NCBI RefSeq assembly: GCF_037392515.1
Contig: NC_090281.1
Location: 47,902,645-47,966,644, forward strand
DNA length: 64,000 bases
Reading direction: 5' to 3'
Source: Haliotis asinina
Taxonomy: Eukaryota; Mollusca; Gastropoda; Lepetellida; Haliotidae
Each line of letters begins with the position of its first letter. The stretch's first letter is position 1. Both the position numbers and the translations under genes were made by a program. Under the pieces are notes generated by a model. That model did no database searches and was not told where the DNA came from. It saw nothing but the letters and a program-made list of their open reading frames with translations. Below, piece by piece: positions 1-11,187 of the stretch.

Positions 1-849
1 GATCTATAGACGTTATAACGCACATGACGTAACGTTGACGTCATCAGGGCAAGGTTGCCATTTCCCCGCAAGCGTTACTCCCCTTACACCGCTGATCTCG
101 GCCAGGGAGCACGGGTCTCTACAAAGATTATTCCATGTCTAAATTTGAAAACAGGGAACACAAAATCTCCAACACCCTAGCCTTCCCATCATTTGTTTCC
201 ACTTTAAATGTTACATGCAACAGAAGTCACTGTTTAGGACATTAACCTTTGAGGTAGCGAAATTTTCATGTCATAACAATATTATCAACAGAAGATCAAA
301 CGACATAACACGTGTAATGATTCCCGCGTAAGCGCGGTGTTTAACAAATTTGTTGAAAGATTAATGTTAATAAATTCATAAGCGTTATGTGGCCTTATCA
401 AGTCTATCATGGTTATTACTTCCCAAGGTGAACTTGTCAGCCTAAGCTGAACTACGGGTTTGACGATAAAAGTGCACTTCTGTATCACGCCTTCCATGTT
501 TCTTGAATGATCAGTATATGTAATTTATATTGTAAAATTCCTTATTCAAACATGTACTGTCTTCAACAGTAACTGGGTTGGCATAATCTACATTTTAATC
601 GGTTGTTTGGAGTGTGTCAGAAAATTATAATAACACTTACAGTTGGGCCATTTTTCAAAACGGTATCCAATGTGATGGTCTTCGTGCCTACCACTGACGC
701 TTCCCTACCTGCCAATAAAAAAAACGTGACTAATGGTCAACACAACCATCTGTGATCAACTCGTGTAATTCCGGGACAAGACCGATAGCGACCCTTCCCC
801 ACCTGGAGGGATTTTATATTCACTAAAACGACAAATACTTTTAACAAGA
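1..849. other. Intergenic DNA, no gene seen
   Basis: AT-rich sequence with only short chance open frames. I see no splice-flanked coding stretch, tRNA-like box pair or terminal repeat. Confidence 0.5.
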
Positions 850-1330
850 ACAATTATAACTATTCCCGTTTGATTCTACGGGTTGACACCGGATTCTCTC
901 CTGAGTAATGGCTCTTCACTCCTCCCGCAGTGCAACGGCGAGCTGTTGCAGCGTCTGTGGCGGCGGCTGACGTTGACGTATGCGTCGATCCAGAGTATCC
1001 CACAGGCGTTCAATAGGGTTGAGGTCTGGTGATTTAGAGGACGCTGGAATTCTGCAGAAAGTTGCACGTGCTGTATGAGGCCAGACAATGTGCTGTTGTA
1101 AGAAACTGTGTCTGTTGGTCAAGAGTTAGGAGAAGGTGAGGCTGTAACACGTGTTGATGTAAGGTTGGGTTCCCTGGAACGATCGCCAAGTCTGATTTCT
1201 GGTTGTATGAGATTGTACCCCAAACCATAACGCTGTCGTCGTCAAATATGCCCACCAGCCAGGCGCAGACAGGCGCAAAACGTTCATGACGTCACCAACC
1301 GTCTTCCGCCGTAAACATATCGACAAAGAT
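850..1330 (-). pseudogene. Tc1-like transposase relic (C-terminal half)
   Basis: On the minus strand, two short open pieces in different frames match the second half of a Tc1-family transposase. One contains VMVWGTISY, the block that precedes the second catalytic Asp. The other contains SPDLNPIERLWD, the block that carries the catalytic Glu. The N-terminal helix-turn-helix half and the first catalytic block are not seen, so the copy is truncated as well as frameshifted. It is clearly a different family from the whole-looking element at 6.3-7.8 kb. I could not place its terminal inverted repeats. Confidence 0.85.
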
Positions 1331-1544
1331 TAAGTTTGAAATGTCAGAGTTTTCTCCGGCATGCTTTCGAATTAATAAACGCACGCTCTGCCTCACCACC
1401 ACCGGACCGACAAAGATGCCAGGTTTACATTATCCTTTCATACTTAGGCCTTCAGTTACTGTTATATAGCTTCATTACATGATCATCTAACTATTAATCA
1501 TGGACGGTTTATACTTATAATAAAGCACTCCTCGTCGGTTATGG

Positions 1545-1711
1545 GGCGGTGGGGTAGCCTAATGGTTAGAGCGTTCACTCGTCACGCCGAAGGCCCGGGT
1601 TCGGTTCCACACATGGGTACAATAAGTGAAGCCCATTTTCTGGTGTCCCTCGCCGTGATATTGCTGGAATATTGCTAAAATGCGGCGTAAAACTAAACTC
1701 ACTCACTCACC
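1545..1711 (+). mobile_element. tRNA-head SINE with target-site duplication
   Basis: The head carries a pol III A-box-like sequence (TAGCCTAATGG) and a B-box-like sequence (GGTTCGGTTCC). The body and tail read gatattgctggaatattgct, then gcggcgtaaaactaaactc and (actc)n. The 12 bases cgtcggttatgg occur immediately before (1533-1544) and after (1712-1723) the copy, which is a clean target-site duplication. The insertion is therefore relatively young. The (actc)n tail is the 3' end. Confidence 0.9.
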
Positions 1712-1880
1712 CGTCGGTTATGGTTGCGAAAGTAAGCCTACGACCATCGGGTGGAGAAAAGTAAGACCTCGAGCGCTACGCTATCGGGTGGGGAAAAAAG
1801 GAGCGAAGTACGCTCTCTCGATCTTATTCCTCCCCATCCTCCGGTCTCGGGTGTTACTTTCCTAACCATAACCTCGGAGT
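1712..1880. repeat. Foldback (MITE-like) repeat split by the SINE
   Basis: The stretch ggttatggttgcgaaagtaa near 1716 pairs, with a few mismatches, with ttactttcctaaccataacc near 1854. This gives a foldback of about 160 bp. The SINE at 1545-1711 lies in its left arm. Confidence 0.55.
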
Positions 1881-2061
1881 CACGCTTCATCCTACAAGAC
1901 GTTCCCAGAAATATAATCAGTTGGATCCATGAAAACTGTTTTGTAAACCAACGGACGTGCGTGTATTTGTGTCTCTCGCCGTCAGTTGCATTATTCTTAC
2001 TAAAAAAATCACTTTAAGCCTCACAATTCTGTTATTTACGTTCTCTGTATTTTCGACTCTT

Positions 2062-2176
2062 GCGCAGATCGATGGTCATGCTGTTGAACCAGACTCGATT
2101 ATTTACAGACAACCGCCATACAGGTGAAATATTGATGAGTACAGCGTAAAACTTAACTTCACTCACTCACTCACTC
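2062..2176 (+). mobile_element. SINE 3' fragment
   Basis: It starts in the body (gcgcagatcgatggtcatgc), runs through the gattatttacagac block and ends in a worn tail with (actc)n. The 5' part is missing. Confidence 0.75.
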
Positions 2177-3454
2177 TGTACTTTCAACATCATGGGATAT
2201 ATCGTTTCACTGATTTACGAATTAAGAACTAGCGATTACTTTTATCAAAGTATTGCAATCATTACGCGCGCTCTGCTTGGTTTGTCGTATTTTCACATAA
2301 AACAAGCAAACCAAACTTGGGTTACCGACATTAATGACAAAATGAGAAAAGGTATATATGTATATAAGAAGAAAACCGATATTTAAAAGTGACAGTCTCA
2401 GCCACAAGAGACCGTCTCCTGGAAAGACGTTGATGCGTGATGAAGTGTCGTACACTAAAGAACATATGTACCACTTTTCCTCAGTATCCAGAGTTAAGGC
2501 TGTGGAAATAGTGAATTACCCAATATATATCCTGCCTGGTAAGATGTACAAGACATGTTTGCGTTGGTAGGATGCCATGTTTTGAATTCTACTGCACTAC
2601 AACATCTGTAGCTATTGTTTATAACATAATCTCTTCGTGGTCATACTGAACACTTGGAACTATATAGAGTATGCAGTGAATATTCGATTTTTGATGACTG
2701 GGACAATTGACAGTTCCAGGTTTAACTTTTGAACAATGGCAGCTCCGTCAGTATGTAAAAACGTTGAGGTTGTGATTGTTCATCACCACCAATAGTTTTC
2801 AGTTGGTTTTCCGATAATGTCTCTGGCGTGAACTTGAAGTGGCAACATGTGGTTCCTCATATGTAGGTGTAACATATGTTTCTGTACATGTTTGGTATTG
2901 ATACTGGTACCAGTGCAAATCAGTCCATTTTCTGATAGGGGTGGTGCCTGCCTTTCATGCTGATCAGAATCATCTTACTGTCACCACGTGACTGACGTCC
3001 AATGCACACTCTGATTAGAGTTCTACGTCACTGTTCATGTTTCCAGTTCTTCTGAACAAATTTAAAATAACAGGTACACGACACATGTTTTACTCGACTT
3101 TGTTCTGTGCTCAGACGTTCCTGTGTAATGGTTTCAGATTGCTCATTTCCTGTGGGTTCCATATTTATTTGATGCGATGGTCTCGAGCAAAGTTGAGTAT
3201 GCATTTCCAAATTGCAGTGTGTGAGCTACAATTTCCTGTAAAAAGCGCAGGGGGAGGGCAGTACTAAAAAGGACTCTTTTTGACAAGGCAAGGGGCAAAT
3301 TTTAAGAAAATACTTGATGGTACGAGAAATTGGTGCTAACTTGTAAATTGATCACATGGCTGTTAGTCCACTTACAAAAATCGTGTAGCCTCCGATAAAC
3401 CACATGGCCACCAGTGAAGTAAAATGTCCTGGCAGACTGGGGAACATCAGCTAT
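2177..3454. other. Intergenic DNA with one short relic repeat
   Basis: No gene is seen. About 2745-2850 is a diverged repeat of part of the degraded tract at 4665-4790: both contain a gttcatcaccac block and an agttttca-ttggttttccgata block in the same order. Confidence 0.5.
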
Positions 3455-3557
3455 AGTATAGACAGTGATGGTTTTGAATCACGTCCTTCTCAAGGCGCCA
3501 ATTTAAAAATTGGGCCCTCTAGAAGGACATTCTCCCAAACCATCACTGTCTATTCTA
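3455..3557. repeat. ~100-bp imperfect hairpin
   Basis: Left arm begins tagtatagacagtgatggtt. The right arm ends aaaccatcactgtctattct, its reverse complement. A second paired block (gtccttct / agaaggac) lies inside, and the loop region is ccaatttaaaaattgg. The arms pair over roughly 45 bases. It may be a small foldback element or a hairpin-RNA template; the sequence alone does not decide. Confidence 0.65.
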
Positions 3558-3859
3558 CCACAAAATGTGCATGCAAAATTGAGTAAACTCAGCGGAATAG
3601 ATTTCGAGCCACGGACTTCGAAAGGAACGTTTTGTTCAACTTTTTGTCTTAATTAAGTCTTAGTTAATCGAATAGAGACACTCAATGCTACTTTGCTATA
3701 GCGTAAACATCTGCCGAGATACATGCAAAATTTCATGAAAATCAGTGGTATAGTTTAGGAAATAATCACTTTTTAGTGAGCATGGGGTCGGTCTGTCAAA
3801 AGGTTAACAATCCTACGTATTGTCGTACTTGCTACATATCAGCGAGGCGATAGGTGTTT

Positions 3860-6274
3860 TCAGCTGAAAGAAACTGAACTCACGCTGTTCACCTGGTTGC
3901 TCTGCCACTGTCTCTTTGGGAACGTGGTTGTGGTGATGTGAAAGGTGAATGATTCGCGTCCCTCGGCCGTCGTCGCGGTATGCTGTGACTCTATGGACGA
4001 GGAGCTGTGGGCTTGTTTAGAATTCTGATTTCGTCGTGTTTTGTCGCTTTGCGCTGCACGTTCTTGAGCGCCATCCGAACAACACCAACGACACCAACAA
4101 CACCAACACTCGCCCAGCACCACGGGCGCGGCGACCTAACACCTGCCATGCCTAATCTTATGCTAGTCGTTTTCAGTGAGATGTCGGCATCGTCCACATA
4201 ACTGATGGCCCTGCGATATCTTTTGCACAGCGCTCTACACGCGTCACGTTCTAGTTCGACTGGTCATTTGATTTCGCATAACTGCAAAAGAAACCCGTCT
4301 CCGGTTGTTTTCCACGACTGGATTCAGTCCCATTCTTTGTTCGTGCGGGTATGCACTTTCACGACATGCTATTCAATTGGTTCTCCATCAATCGTCAGTG
4401 AATAAACTTGAGGCTAAAAAAATCAAAATGTTCGTATGTTAAAATGGCCTTGAATGTAATGGTGTAATCATCCTGAATAACCTTGACTGTATCGAGGTTT
4501 GTGGTGGTGACTGTTCCTGGTTATGCGTTGATTTTCATGACGTTTATTGATAATCCAATTCAACTGAGATTCGATGATGACTTTTCATCATTGTTTCGGA
4601 AGCGCAGCCCATACAAGGTGTTTTCTTCCCCGAGCACGTCGAATCCTTCCGTGTCCCCATGATCGACTAGCGTGACGTTGTGATGGTTCATCACCACGTG
4701 TATGCGTACGTTATGCAATAGTTTTCAATTGGTTTTCCGATAACAGGTTTTCCGTGAACTTCAAGCTCATGAAATGTATGTTGTCAAATCCTGTCTATCG
4801 ATATCGTGTCATCCACGTTCGTGGTTCACGATGCATCGCACGTAAACGGAGTACATGCGGCGGCCTTGTTGTTGCTCGAACCACCCTTTCCGGTAGTTCA
4901 CCTAGGAAGACTTGGATGATCATCAGCAGGTTGGCCAGGATTACGTCCACGCCGTCGAATTCCACCACCACCTGCAACTCCGCATGTTGGGCTGCTTTAT
5001 GTGTCATCGGGTCGACAATCGTGGTCCTTTTTTGCATCATATGTAAGCCACGAGCAGTGTACCTTTGTTCACGATTTTCGTCAGGTAGTGATGCTTGTTT
5101 TCCGCGAAAATGAGGGCGTTTCCGACGCCGCCGACCGTAATATCGATTTCGTCCAGGTTGGACAGCTTGCCGTCGAAGGCCATTCGTCCTCATTGTTGCG
5201 GACGATGTCATACCGTTTGTTGCTGACTGCTCCATCTGTGTCTGTGAAATCACGTAGGTCGTTGTTACCACCGCTGCATCTGACACTTCGACACGACTGT
5301 AAATGTTGTTTTTAAGTTTTAAGGTCTACAGGTTTCCGTCCGGATTGGCAAATCGCGTAATCTATCGTCCCCGAGGTCGGGGATAGCTATTGTGGCGCAT
5401 TTTAGCAGTCGCATAGTTCCCAGACCCGAAGTTCCGGTCATTGCTTGACGTGCAGCGTGCCGCTGGGATGTCGTATATGGATGGGTTCATGTTTCATGTC
5501 TAAAACCGATATTTTTAATTCTGCAATGTTGCCTCGCGTTAATTTCTTGTACTGCCGAGATGAAAACGATTCGGGGTCACCGTTGTTGAATTTTTCCATT
5601 GTTTTTTGTCCAGCTCGCGGTAAGGGACGAGGCTCGGCAATTTCGATCAGGTGACGGTTTGTCGAGGTGCGACGTCGCTCTTGGAAAACCCGAGCGTCTG
5701 CCTAGTTTCATGGTTCGTCCTCAGTTTGTTAGCCTGAGCATGCCGTCGTTGATTTGGCTTCGAAGAGTGTGTGAAGATTTCGTCGTTGTGCATGCACACG
5801 TTGTAAAAGCATGCACATGCTGGTCAACACGTGGCATACATTATATACAGCTTGTTCTTCTTTCTCTCCATGCTGATGTTCACCAATCGCGGGTAGTAGG
5901 TGATATCGCAGAGCGCAGTTTGATCCTACCCGACGTATTATCGATCGTGTGCAGCAGCGGCATGGGTTTGCCGCTCGCGATTCCTGGAAGTGTGATCTAC
6001 ACGATGTAAATACTTAGGAGGCTGTCTTATACGTTCAGTATATATGACCCGTGAATGTCTTACTCTATAATCGACGATAAACATCGTGGTGGACGCCGAT
6101 GATGGTTATCGACGTATTTCAAAACTACAGGTTTTCACCCACGAACTTTCAAACGTTGCATGCTTGGCTCGGCAACCCGATGCAGTTCTGGCAGAATCAG
6201 TTTCATTTCGCCGCGTGGTGCACGACGACCGGTTGTTACATGACATTGAACAACACGCGAGTCGGCTTCTGATT
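3860..6274. other. Degraded coding-like tract of unknown family
   Basis: The tract is richer in G+C than its surroundings and looks coding, with short open stretches mostly on the minus strand and no clear splice sites. It is broken many times over and looks old. I cannot assign a family. An old virus-like element or a large mobile element are both possible, and no diagnostic motif supports either. It continues beyond the Tc1 insertion (see 7795-8600). Confidence 0.4.
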
Positions 6275-6276
6275 TA

Positions 6277-6304
6277 TACTGAACATCATTGAAAACGCAC
6301 CACC
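6277..6304 (+). repeat. Left terminal inverted repeat of the Tc1-type element
   Basis: 28 bases that are the exact reverse complement of 7765-7792. Beyond base 28 the match continues only partially. Confidence 0.95.
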
Positions 6305-6585
6305 TGTAAATTTTGAAATAAGGCAATAGAATCTTTTGGAAATGGAAAATTAATGGTGGGAATTTTGATAATAACACACTAGACCGTAAATAACGCTCTA
6401 CAGTAAAAAACGGATCGTTCGAACACATCATCGAACACATCACATGAAAACAACAAAATTCATGCACATCACACACGAAGGGCACAAATTGCATGCAGAA
6501 AGCATGCTGTTCAGGGGTATAAATGACCTTCGGCACAAAACCGTTCCCATTTTCGCAGTACTTTCGTAAGTAAAGTTTTTTCGCC

Positions 6586-7599
6586 ATGCCAAGATTGTCA
6601 CCAGAGGAACGAGAACAGGCCTTGGATATGTTGCAGGTCGGCGCTTCAAGTAGAAACATTGCACGACGATTTGGGTGTCATCATTCGACCATTCTGAGGC
6701 TTGCTAACAGATACCAACAAACAGGAACCAGCAGGGACCGGCAACGCCCAGGTCAGGCACGTGTTACCACCCCTCGTCAAGATCGAGACATTGTACGGCG
6801 CCATATTCGGGATCGAACCTTGCCCGCTGCCAGAACCGCCAACGCTGTCCAGGGTCGACGTGGTTTGATCAGCGCTTCCACCGTCCGACGCCGTCTCCGT
6901 GCGGCAGGGTTACGTTGTCGACGCCCTTACGTTGGACCCATCCTGACTGACAGGCATCGCCGTGAACGCCGACAATGGGCTGAACAGCATCGTGTGTGGT
7001 TGTTACGACGTTGGCATGGTGCGGTGTTCTCCGACGAGTCGCGTTTTCACTTGCGAAATGCTGACGGGCGTCTACGGGTATGGCGTCGACGGGGTGAACG
7101 TTATCATCAGGATTGTGTTGTGCAAACCGATCGATGGGGTGGAGGCAGCATTATGGTGTGGGGAGGGATAAGTTATCACCACAGAACCGCTCTGATTGTT
7201 TGTCGTGGCAGAGTGAATGCCGTTTACTACCGTGATAACATTCTTCAGAACAACGTCGTTCCCTTCTTTCACCAGCATCAAGATCTGCACACATTTCAAC
7301 ATGACAATGCACGAGCCCACACTGCACGTGTTTCGATACAGTATCTGGCTAACAACAATATTCCTCTACTTCATTGGCCTGCATTGTCACCAGATTTGTC
7401 ACCCATCGAACACTTGTGGGATTACATCGGCCAACGCCTCGCACGTCGTCCGCAGATCAACAACCTTGGGGAACTCGACAATGCCTTGCAGCAAGAGTGG
7501 AATGCAGTGCCTCAGGACTTTATTCAGAGACTTATCCGTTCAATGAGGAGACGTTGCACAGCTTGTGTTGCTGCTAACGGGGGTCATACACGCTACTGA
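6586..7599 (+). CDS. Tc1-family transposase, 337 residues, DD34E
   Basis: This enzyme would cut and rejoin the element's own ends in the nucleus. Length 337 is normal for Tc1 transposases. Residues 1-50 form the first helix-turn-helix (SPEEREQALDMLQVGASSRN, then the recognition helix around GCHHSTILRLA). A second DNA-binding region follows to about residue 115, with a basic RPGQAR linker where Tc1 proteins have a GRPR-type motif. The catalytic triad is visible: D150 in VFSDESRF, D240 in FQHDNARAH and E275 in LSPIEHLWD. The spacing between the last two is 34 residues, the classical DD34E. VWGGISY lies between. The start is the first ATG of the open frame and falls inside the HTH-proximal end expected for the family. 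No frameshift or stop interrupts it. Confidence 0.95.
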   Translation: MPRLSPEEREQALDMLQVGASSRNIARRFGCHHSTILRLANRYQQTGTSRDRQRPGQARVTTPRQDRDIVRRHIRDRTLPAARTANAVQGRRGLISASTVRRRLRAAGLRCRRPYVGPILTDRHRRERRQWAEQHRVWLLRRWHGAVFSDESRFHLRNADGRLRVWRRRGERYHQDCVVQTDRWGGGSIMVWGGISYHHRTALIVCRGRVNAVYYRDNILQNNVVPFFHQHQDLHTFQHDNARAHTARVSIQYLANNNIPLLHWPALSPDLSPIEHLWDYIGQRLARRPQINNLGELDNALQQEWNAVPQDFIQRLIRSMRRRCTACVAANGGHTRY

Positions 7600-7764
7600 C
7601 TTTCCATTTTGACCCCATCTTTATTTCATTGTCAGCTGCATTAAATCTTCACTGTTTTGCTTGATTGTTTTTTGCTTCTTTTCTTTATCAAACATTGGTC
7701 TACGCAAATATGTAAAATTTACATAGATTGCTCACTTCTGCACTTAGAAATCCACAATTTTAGG

Positions 7765-7792
7765 GGTGGTGCGTTTTCAATGATGTTCAGTA
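7765..7792 (-). repeat. Right terminal inverted repeat of the Tc1-type element
   Basis: Exact reverse complement of 6277-6304, followed by TA. Confidence 0.95.
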
Positions 7793-7794
7793 TA

Positions 7795-8600
7795 TTTTCA
7801 CGTGTACTAACAGATCAGAACCGCTTCTGCAGGAAAAGGCGTTTAACACAACAAACAATCCGTATGATCGACGGTGCGTATCAACGCATTTGCCGCATGT
7901 TTTACGTCGATCCTAAACCATTCAATTGGCATATATGGGGTCCCAAACACGGTTTGGGCATTCCATACGGTGGTGGAGCGAAATCCGTGAAAGGAGGTTA
8001 GTGACTATTTACTGGGATGAGGTTTACTGAACCGAGGCTTTGCACTGTCGAGTAACGAATGACAAGATGGTCGCATGAATTTTATAGCTGGTGTTGCTTT
8101 CACTGTTTGAAGGTGGACCAGCCCCGAGACGTCAAAGACGATTGGAAAACGTTTGTGTTGTACACGTTGAAGGGCTTCACTCACGCGGGCACAATAAGGC
8201 TGAACGATTCGATTAACGTCTGGACCGTGCTAGGTGTGCAGGCGCAAACGCGTTCCGGCATCGTGGGTCGAGGGATGGCTTACGACTCGCAGAAACAGTT
8301 CGTGGTCGAGTACGCCATCGCCAAACCGGTGGATTTGCATCAAGCGATACGAGGACACTTTGGAATACGCTAGGTCGAAAGTCGACTACATGTTCGGCGT
8401 GGGACTGTACATGGCTCCGAGTAACATGATTCTGTGGGCTACAACAACGAAATCGTCATTACGACCGCCAGTCCAAAATTAGGTGTCAACGGCGACATCA
8501 ACGCGAGTCGCGTCCCAACACCCACGCGTTTTGGCGAAATGGGCATCGTGGCACCATTCCTGATACCTAAAGTAGTAGCCGATCAGCCATGAGGCGATGC
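7795..8600. other. Degraded coding-like tract, continued
   Basis: Same G+C-rich, coding-like character as 3860-6274, but here the longer open stretches are on the plus strand (about 7.85-8.0 and 8.06-8.48 kb). It is broken and its family is unidentified. The change of coding strand across the transposon suggests two converging old genes or a rearrangement. Confidence 0.4.
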
Positions 8601-9104
8601 TGCCCGAGTTTTGCCAACGATTTCAGCCTTTTTGCTTTTTTCAGTCTCCGAGATACTTGCCTGCCCGAGCCATTTTCGACGTAGACTGCCAGACGGTCGG
8701 GTAAAAAAATGTGATATGTAATATGAGCATATTTTGTGGGTAGATACGTTTTGTTCAGGGCTGGCAAGTTTTACGTCTAACCAGCCCTGTGGACTGACTA
8801 AATGTTTCATACCTTGCTATAAGTCAAAGTAAACTTCCATCAAATGCATACATAAAGCTATAATGAATGCTGAATTAAACTTTCACAAATCAAACACTGT
8901 TTTTAAATTCAGTATTCCTTATATTCTCAAATTCAAAATCTTCCTGCCATGACCTTTTAACCAACGTGCCAGGTTGGAAGAAAGTCAAAAACATAACAAA
9001 CGTTACCCCTTTCTCATGCATTTAGCTTCGGATCATTGTATAATTTGTTTATTTTGTTCATGTCATACAAATACAGTTTTCAGATCATTTGATTGATGTA
9101 TGGC
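8601..9104. other. Intergenic DNA, no gene seen
   Basis: AT-rich sequence without a credible open frame or repeat structure. Confidence 0.5.
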
Positions 9105-9770
9105 ATGAACACGGCCTTCAACCGTTTATCGCACTTCTGGGGTAATTTTCACAACAATCATGCACAGGCTCTTTAAAGCTTGAATGTGGTATTATTAAGA
9201 GCAATAACATTCCTACAGTTACCCCAGATCAGCTCGATACGATTGAGCTCACTATACGGTACTTGTGGCCTTGTGTTGCAGCTAGTTCATCAGTGATGAA
9301 CTGATTCCTTCTGATTACTTCAGAAAATTCTGCAAGTGAACCTTCAGACTGGTCATGGTAGGTGTGATGTTACCGGGGACACGCAAATTATGGTAACTGG
9401 AGTTATTCAAAATGGTTTGTCCAGTAACACTGGCGCCTTAGAACAATATGGAAAAGCCACATCCGATCGGCTGAGTGATTTTTGTTGCACCAAGTTTCAT
9501 GAAGATATATAATTTGAAACCTCAAATAGCGGTATTCTTCATACGTTCAGAGATACGGTGATCGCATGGACACAGTTAAGTACTTTTCACTAAACACAGC
9601 TCTGTCATCTCCCCTTAAGTGTAACTGAACCTCATTTCTACCAGAGCTACAATAAGTGCTGTTTTCGAGCCATTTATTGTATCTTTGATCTCATCTTGTA
9701 ATTTTAGCACACGTCCGTGGGATTTTGCGCTCATACAGTTTGTAAACTGCATACTCACACCCTTATCAAA
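9105..9770 (-). pseudogene. DDE-type transposase relic, copy A
   Basis: Third and most decayed copy of the relic at 21.85-22.89 and 33.25-34.25 kb. The block LNNSSYHNLRVPG is readable on the minus strand near 9.4 kb. Related transposases have MDNASYH here, with the Asp catalytic, so the catalytic position is Asn in this copy as in the other two. The N-terminal part is also recognisable around 9.66-9.77 kb. Confidence 0.7.
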
Positions 9771-10560
9771 GATTCCTGTTTGTGTTTCCTATCTGGTTTT
9801 AATTTTGACACGACCCCTGAGGAACTAATCTGTTTACTTTGTCCGCCTGAGTATATGTCAGATGAATGGCTTTACACATTCTATTCTCCCTTTGTTCCTC
9901 ATGTTTACTCCAATTTACTTGGTTTGCAATTTGGTTTGCAGATATATCAAGTCACATGTTGCCAGTTCAGTACTCATTCACGACGTCAAACTTCTATGGG
10001 CGAACAAGATCATCAATGCGATTTGAATTGACATATTTCAGTCACTATTTTGAATAAAACTACTACAAGAGTTGGCATTCTGGCCACAGTTTAATCTCAG
10101 ACGTTTTATGTTTATGGTCTATGTGATGAGTTATTTATTAACTGGAGGCTTCGCTGATGTAGGTACAATGTATTAACAAACTACTTTCGTGTGTACGATA
10201 CAGCCATGTGCAAGGCAAGGCAGATACATTATTACGTTGTTTGTATTGTAGAGTTTGCGCATAATCACAAATGTGCCAGACAGACAAACATACATACAGA
10301 CAGACAGACAGAAAGAAGTTTATGAAATATTTCAGGCCACATGACCTATATAGTAGAGATGTTTTGTTGCTGTGTTTTTTTTTTATTATATAGCACAGTT
10401 AAGTGGATATATAGATATACGTACATATATATACGTCTAATTTAAAATATCTTCTTTAAGAATATTGGAACAGATAGTATTATATTAATATTTCTTGAGT
10501 TTGATAGGTTTTTCATTGGTTGTTCACCTATGCAAAGAGTTGAGAACTTATGATAATGTT
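9105..10560. repeat. Duplicated segment, copy A (without P450)
   Basis: Diverged copy of sequence at 21.96-22.94 kb (copy B) and 33.34-34.60 plus 36.68-37.11 kb (copy C). Shared blocks include the transposase relic, a block ending gcgatttgaatt (about 10,020 and 34,530) and a block with actggaggct and gtgtacgatacagcca (about 10,140-10,210 and 36,740-36,800). In copy C a P450 gene lies between the last two blocks. Here they are nearly adjacent, so the P450 is absent. Confidence 0.85.
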
Positions 10561-10589
10561 AATAGTACACATCCTCGACACAGCATTTC

Positions 10590-10913
10590 TTGAATTGTGA
10601 AAAATATCTCCTGTCTAATATTAGTATAGATAATAAACGCATATTTACAATGTTTAGATCAGGATGTAATATACTTGGTATTCAGTTAATCAGAAGAGGT
10701 TTGGTTAGTGTTAATTATAATGTTGCATTATGTAAGCACTGTAAATATGTTGAAGGTGAAGTTCATGTTATATACAGCTGTATGTTTTATGACAGCCTTC
10801 GCCAACGTCTTATCACAGAGACATCTAGTGGGCATTATACCTCCATTAAAAGTCTCTGTACATCTTTACATACCAACATAATTAACAACTTAGTGAAATA
10901 TGTGAAATGTTAA
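10590..10913 (+). pseudogene. LINE reverse transcriptase C-terminal fragment
   Basis: A 107-residue open frame with the cysteine-histidine cluster that ends many LINE ORF2 proteins: C-x2-C-x7-H-x4-C, seen as CKHCKYVEGEVHVIYSC, preceded by a basic FTMFRSGCNILG stretch and followed by YDSLRQRL. The reverse transcriptase core is absent, so this is a 3' fragment. It is followed by a second, more decayed copy (10,990 onward). Confidence 0.65.
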
Positions 10914-10989
10914 GCATAACACTGAGAGCAAAATCTTTTCTTCGACCTATACTTTGTGCTCATTTGGTAACTCAGTTATACCATGTGTT

Positions 10990-11187
10990 ATTCATATACA
11001 CGTATGTTTACAATGCTTACATCAGGATGTAAAATACTCGGTACTCAGTTAAATTCGATAAAGTTTGGATATAGTTAGCTATAATGTTGTATTAGGTAGG
11101 CATTGTAAACTGATGAAGTTCAAGTGATATACAATTACGTAGTCCTTGCCAATCGCCTTTTCAAAAGTCTTCAAATGGGAAATACAC
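10990..11187 (+). pseudogene. Second LINE-tail copy, left part
   Basis: Repeats 10,640-10,840 with many changes (caatgcttacatcaggatgt matches caatgtttagatcaggatgt). It stops at the end of the Tc1 element at 11,188 and resumes after it at 12,520. Confidence 0.65.

Larger units (their letters stand above)
6277..7792 (+). mobile_element. Whole-looking Tc1-type transposon
   Basis: A 1516-bp element with perfect 28-bp terminal inverted repeats (6277-6304 and 7765-7792, beginning TACTGAACATCATTG) and a TA dinucleotide immediately outside each end (6275-6276, 7793-7794). Tc1/mariner elements duplicate TA on insertion. It contains one uninterrupted transposase frame (6586-7599). It has inserted into the degraded coding-like tract, so it is younger than that tract. 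Perfect ends and an open frame suggest recent movement. Confidence 0.95.

Noticed and set aside
1552-1625. A tRNA gene on the plus strand
   Set aside because: The A- and B-box-like sequences belong to a SINE head: the copy continues into the SINE body and tail and has target-site duplications.
4795-5286. A 163-codon gene on the minus strand
   Set aside because: No family motif and low-complexity basic stretches. It lies within a broken tract and I cannot support it as a working gene.
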